From Dastarcus helophoroides (Eukaryota; Arthropoda; Insecta; Coleoptera; Bothrideridae), in assembly GCA_028583605.1 (NCBI GenBank), contig CM053335.1:18335347-18399346 (forward strand): a DNA stretch of 64,000 nt, in the 5' to 3' direction. Under the pieces are notes generated by a model. The model had not been told where the DNA came from and did not search any database. It worked only from the letters and a program-made list of their open reading frames with translations. A program made the translations under genes and the position numbers. Positions 59,695 through 64,000 of the stretch are shown piece by piece. Position 1 is the stretch's first letter. Each line of letters opens with the position of its first letter.

Positions 59695-59870
59695 ATGACG
59701 TGCTGTCGCCGTCTACCGTCCACCAAGCGACCTTTCGGCGGAGATCGCTGCTTAAATTTTCGACATTATGACTCATTGATTCAAAATTTCGGGACAAAAG
59801 TAAAAATTTTCAATTTAGAATTTAATACACAAACAAAAATCGAAATTTCCACATTCAGATCAGTCCAAAC
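59695..59870 (+). repeat. Diverged duplicate, copy 2
   Basis: About 80% like the matching parts of 58690-59010 and shorter by internal deletion. Same orientation, about 1 kb apart. Confidence 0.6.
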
Positions 59871-59879
59871 TCTGTTCAT

Positions 59880-60855
59880 ATGACAGATTAATTGTCAATT
59901 ATATTTACGACATTTAAATCGACTGTAAATTAGCAGCGTTTAAAATTTAAGGTTAACCTTGCTTTGAAAATTAGACATAAGCATTGTTAACACACATTTC
60001 ATTGTTTATGCGCTTTTACACAGTTATAAATTATCGCCGTTGTAGTTCATTGTTACATTAATACCAAAACAAAACGCTAGCAATCGATAGACGAAATAAC
60101 ACATTCGAAGTTTAATTTTGCGCGGTTGTTGCACTCTGACCTAATAAATTAGTTGTTTACGTGAAATGTCTAATCGAATATGTCACCGGGTTCTTTCGAT
60201 CTACTAAATTAGCGAATTAATGGTAAGGATGAAAATTCGGGCGTTTAGTTGGCTCTTTAAAGCGACGTTTATAGCTGGACGAACTTTAAAAAACAACCGC
60301 GTTGAGCGCTAGTGTCGTCAGCTAATTAAGTATCAGAAACATCGCGTTACATGATCAAATACGTCAGGTGGCCCTTTTTTTTTGCTTTGTGTATCATCTT
60401 TATAAAGATGTGCATCATGGGAAATGTTCATACACTCGATTTCTAATTCCAGCTACAAATAAAATGCAAGAAATTTATTGCTATGAACGTTTGGCGACTT
60501 TTTTACCACAGTTGAAGATCTCTAGGTTTGGTTATGGAATCTGTTTCACATTCACATGTAATTGATGTTAAAGACACCCACATGTACATCACTTGCATTA
60601 ACATATTACCAACCGTATCGACTGGTATATTTTTAAAACTGTTGCGTGAGAACTATTTACATAATGTGTGCAGTGACACGATGTGTAAAAAAATACTTCA
60701 ACGATCACTCAAAACTTCTGGCGATCCCAGCTACGTCACTAATAAAACAAAAATAAATATTATGACGCATAAATTTACAATAACTATCGCTATCAATCCT
60801 AGAAAGTGAAGAGCGATCCCATGTGGCCGATATTTAGCAATACCACCAACCTTAA
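59880..60855. other. Unique AT-rich DNA, weak ORFs only
   Basis: Two overlapping plus ORFs (60368-60565 and 60528-60809) in different frames lack motifs. Confidence 0.35.
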
Positions 60856-60858
60856 CCT

Positions 60859-61119
60859 ATGACAACGCCGAACGATTTGCATACCGAAATCTGTGCCAAC
60901 GTTCAAGGTCCTTTCCGCGTCATCAAATTTTCTAACGGTTATCTAAATTCGGGCGCTATGAAACACAAACGTGTCCCTAATTATTCCCGACACGCGAAAA
61001 TCGATGAGAAAGTGTTTCCGAAAATCGGCAGCTTCCCGGAAACGAGAACTTTCGGCGAACGCAATCTGGTCAATTTGCACAATTACACGAAATTCCATGT
61101 AAATATACTCGAGCGCTAG
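60859..61119 (+). CDS. Candidate small protein or exon, unrecognised
   Basis: An 86-codon ORF starting ATGACAACGCCGAACGA, preceded by TTAACCT. Its codons use C/G at third positions far more than the AT-rich surroundings, which is the reason to list it. The predicted protein is basic and begins MTTPNDLHTEICANVQGPFR. Alternatively it is an exon: TTTAG precedes it at about 60,838 and CAT|GTAAAT near 61,098 could be a donor. I recognise no family, signal peptide or membrane segment. Confidence 0.3.
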   Translation: MTTPNDLHTEICANVQGPFRVIKFSNGYLNSGAMKHKRVPNYSRHAKIDEKVFPKIGSFPETRTFGERNLVNLHNYTKFHVNILER

Positions 61120-62225
61120 CGCATTGTATCCTTACTCGGAAACGATGCTAATAACGGTTTTACTGTTAGCTCAATTTTCTGACGAAAGATGAAATTTAGA
61201 AGCTTGGCAGTGGCGTGCCCTCAACGTCTTACTATGCGTCTTACATTTTTCCTTCAGGTCAGTCTAGAGTTCACTGCTAGAAATATGAACTGTCAAGGTC
61301 GAGCGCTAAAATTAGAGCTGTTTTAATTTTTTAAAGCGATGAAATAAAATTTCAGCGTAACACGTTCAAAGAGCTTTCAAAGTTTAGTGACTTTGCTAAA
61401 ATAAAACCAACGATAAGAGGATCTTCGGACTGTGGCAGTGACCATTATTAAATGAATCATCCACTGTATATCCACGCGAGTGTAATAACCGACTATTTTT
61501 TTAAACAAAATTGATATATGGTTCACACAACCGTTGTTTGTAAAAATGTTGAATAGGCGAAAGCTGTAACGCTCGGAGGAGCTTAATTTGATGCCAAAAA
61601 AAACTTCGATCGCCATATGTAATTTACAACGCTATAATTAACAAAAAGACATTTTTTAGTGTCATATCACATACCGGTAAATTTCGTTAACATTTGAAAT
61701 TCACGATTCGAGATTAATTTTTAAATACTTTCATCCCACATTTACTTTCACGTTAATGATTCAAGGTAACTTCGAGCAAGGACTCGCTTGTTAAAAAAAT
61801 TCATCAACTGGGCGTTTTGACGTGGAAAGTACAGAAACTTTAATTCCTCAGGATACGCGTAATCAACGTCTTGTATGTCTCGAGCCCACGTTTTTATCGA
61901 ATTTCGGTGGCCTTAACGATTTGACGAGATTAAAATCGACCGAAGACATTCCCTAATGCAGATAATGACGCGGGGGTTCTTTGACATTTGACAACTGAAA
62001 AGGGCAGGCGATTAGAATAATGAATCGACTCGATGTGTTGTGAGGTTAACGACCCAAATAATGTGTTATGTGAACTTGATACGAATCATTTTAATTTCGT
62101 AAGATTTAAGTGGATCGGTCGACGATCAGGTTTCAAGTTTACGTATGGACAAACTGCGACGTTAGCGAAATATTTACCTGACTTTTCAATGCTGCAACGA
62201 ACGGCTAAATTTTGTAAATCTTGAT
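61120..62225. other. Unique DNA, no gene accepted
   Basis: Moderately complex noncoding sequence; short ORFs on both strands are unsupported. Confidence 0.35.
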
Positions 62226-62285
62226 TCTTAAAAAAGATTAGACTGCCGACAGAAGTGAAAACTTAAAATTAGGAAATAACAGCGT
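62225..62285 (+). repeat. Dispersed head motif, copy 6
   Basis: GACTGCCGACAGAAGTGAAA then ACTTAAAATTAGGAAATAAC, the best-preserved copy in the window. It is preceded by a short A run, as are copies 3, 4 and 7. Confidence 0.7.
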
Positions 62286-62289
62286 CTAT

Positions 62290-63910
62290 GTAGTATTGCA
62301 GTTCGAACCCATATTAGTAAACAAGTCAGAATATTGGAAATATTTCAAAATAACCAAAGTAACTTTTTCTTTGATAATTTCGCGTCACCGCTCTTTTATG
62401 CGTAATTGAGAAAATTGTGCAGATTCCAAAAATGTAATAATATACAGAGTGTTCCATTTAAAAATATCAAAAGTTGGTCTCAGTTTTAGCGAAAGTGCAG
62501 CAATAGGAATGTCATTTTTGTGTCAAAGTTTGGCATTTGATAAGTACATTAAGCAAGTTTGAAAATGTTCATAAATAAAGAAAAATAGAGGGTGTATCAT
62601 GATTCTGTTACACCCATACTTCAACTCGCAAGAAAATCCTTGGGGTCCCAAAAACAACTCCAGGGCACTTTTCTGTAAAAACACATAGAGCTTATTCATT
62701 ATTATTCCCAGAAGTAGTATTTTTATTGGTAACGCAACCGATAAGAATATAAACAGTGGCGTTGAAAAGAGATAAGTGTAAACGAGACAAGGCTGCATTT
62801 AAATTCCAAACATGTGTTTTATCATTACCGGAAAGACAAATCCCTTGTTTCTCACAAGAAGTTTTAATAAACATTTAGATTAACATGTTTGTATTGGAAC
62901 GATGTTATCGTAATTAAAACGTTCACTTAAATTTAGCGCTTTGACGTTGCACCAAAGACGCAGTTTATGTAAATTGCTGGTAACCTAAAAAGGAAATAAT
63001 GTGCTGGCTTGGTTACGCCAATGACGAATGACTGTTAAACTTGGAGCATGTTGGTAACGCAACATTAGAGTGATAGTCAAACGAAATAAAAATCGAACTT
63101 TTGAAAAAAAAATTTAAAGCGACTTTCAGAATTTTTTTTATAAATCGTCGATCATTCCTACTTCATTGATAATCTCTATCTAGTATCTAGTAAATGTTGA
63201 GTCACAAGCGGTTGAAAAGGAAGGAATTAAAAAAAAACTTTATCGTTTGACGTATCCAGTTAAAATGAATCTAGTAAAGCGTAATGTTGTATTTGAATTT
63301 TACTTTCAATCTCGTCCTTTGTAGAGAAAGTGCTAAAGAATCATCTGTTGGAAATGAACGATTTCTTTCTGAAGATGAAGCTTTCAGATTTATTGCCTAG
63401 CATACATTCGGTGTTTGGTGGTACTCGTATATAATTTTATGGAATTAAATCTTCATGCAACATTAGCACTTCTTTGTTCTTTAAATATTGTTCTGTTATT
63501 CTAACTTTCCACTCGTATTAGAAAAAAAAAATCTCAAGCATTTAAATTTGTATTGTAATGGCGTATCTAATATGCATATCAGGATCTTAAATCACATTTG
63601 TGTCTGATTTGGTCTAGTAATATTATTTGACTAAACCTATTTTTTTTACATAAGTAGCAATTTTATGTTGTAATATTATGTAGCCAAATATATATTTAAA
63701 TAAAGTAAATGACCTTCTAAACGATATTTGAAATACGTTAAAAGTAAGGTGTACCTATTAATTTACTTACTATTCCGTATAAACATCACGATATAAAGAA
63801 ATCAAACTAAATATGTTCAAATAATAAACATGATGTGAAGGTTAAGTAGTTCTTATACTTGCGTAATAATTTTTTTATCAATTAGTCACCATCGCATTTG
63901 TACTTTAAAA
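62290..63910. other. Mostly unique AT-rich DNA with minor repeat traces
   Basis: ACAGAGTGTTCCATTTAAAA at about 62,445 has the style of a transposon terminus common in insects, but no partner end is found. Near 63,045 a pair of 22-mer-like units (GCATGTTGGTAACGCAACAT) occurs. No gene is accepted. Confidence 0.4.
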
Positions 63911-63924
63911 AAAATTAGTTAGTC

Positions 63925-63970
63925 TTGGGGACTGCCGACAGAAGTGACAACTTAAAAGTAGGAAATAATA
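63925..63970 (+). repeat. Dispersed head motif, copy 7
   Basis: GGGGACTGCCGACAGAAGTG with ACAACTTAAAAGTAGGAAATAAT, followed by an ACTGCAACATACTCTAATG remnant resembling a 22-mer unit. Confidence 0.65.
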
Positions 63971-64000
63971 CTGCAACATACTCTAATGTTAACAATAAAA

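Overview
This window looks like eukaryotic, almost certainly insect, nuclear DNA. It has short GT-AG introns with TACTAAC-like branch sites, an insect neuropeptide precursor, blocks of the arthropod telomere pentamer (CCTAA/TTAGG), Helitron-like and MITE-like repeats, and solo LTRs. A beetle or another polyneopteran/holometabolan insect is plausible, but the window does not settle the order. It is gene-poor and repeat-rich: well over a third is tandem or dispersed repeat.

Layout, left to right. 1-1.05 kb: truncated solo LTR and a decayed 232-bp tandem repeat. 1.06-4.34 kb: satellite of 10-11-mers, lying in the intron of a gene whose last two exons are at 4368-4912. 6.9-9.6 kb: AAAATAC array. 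10.8-11.2 kb: reverse-strand solo LTR. 12.2-15.4 kb: ACTCT-type array. 16.2-18.3 kb: TCGAAATTT-rich low-complexity DNA with a tRNA-like relic at its start and a TATA promoter candidate at 17.15 kb. 19.8-23.7 kb: tandem array of a Helitron-like monomer of about 135 bp. 25.0-25.4 kb: solo LTR. 28.8-29.5 kb: interstitial telomeric repeats. 29.6-30.3 kb: 22-mer array. 31.68-33.34 kb: plus-strand neuropeptide gene, recognised as RFLamide. 35.3-41.4 kb: minus-strand gene for a secreted protein with four CUB domains; its fourth intron is almost entirely a 2-kb homopurine/homopyrimidine tract. 42.2-50.95 kb: foldback element, three more LTRs (one chimeric, one nested inside a pogo-like MITE) and a large TCGAAATTT-type higher-order satellite. 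53-54.6 kb: small tandem repeats, a second foldback and a TTAGG block in the opposite orientation. 56.7-57.15 kb: CpG-richer DNA that looks like a promoter and first exon. 57.2-64 kb: mostly unique AT-rich DNA with a diverged duplication and one small candidate ORF.

The three supported genes (unknown C-terminal exons, RFLamide, four-CUB protein) share no obvious pathway. RFLamide and the CUB protein are both predicted to be secreted. They lie tail to tail, with about 2 kb between the neuropeptide stop codon and the CUB stop codon. The main interest is in genome dynamics: satellites and simple tracts sitting inside introns right up to splice sites, a dispersed element repeatedly found at array edges, a tandem array derived from a dispersed monomer, and a chimeric LTR that carries another locus's flank inside its own target-site duplication.
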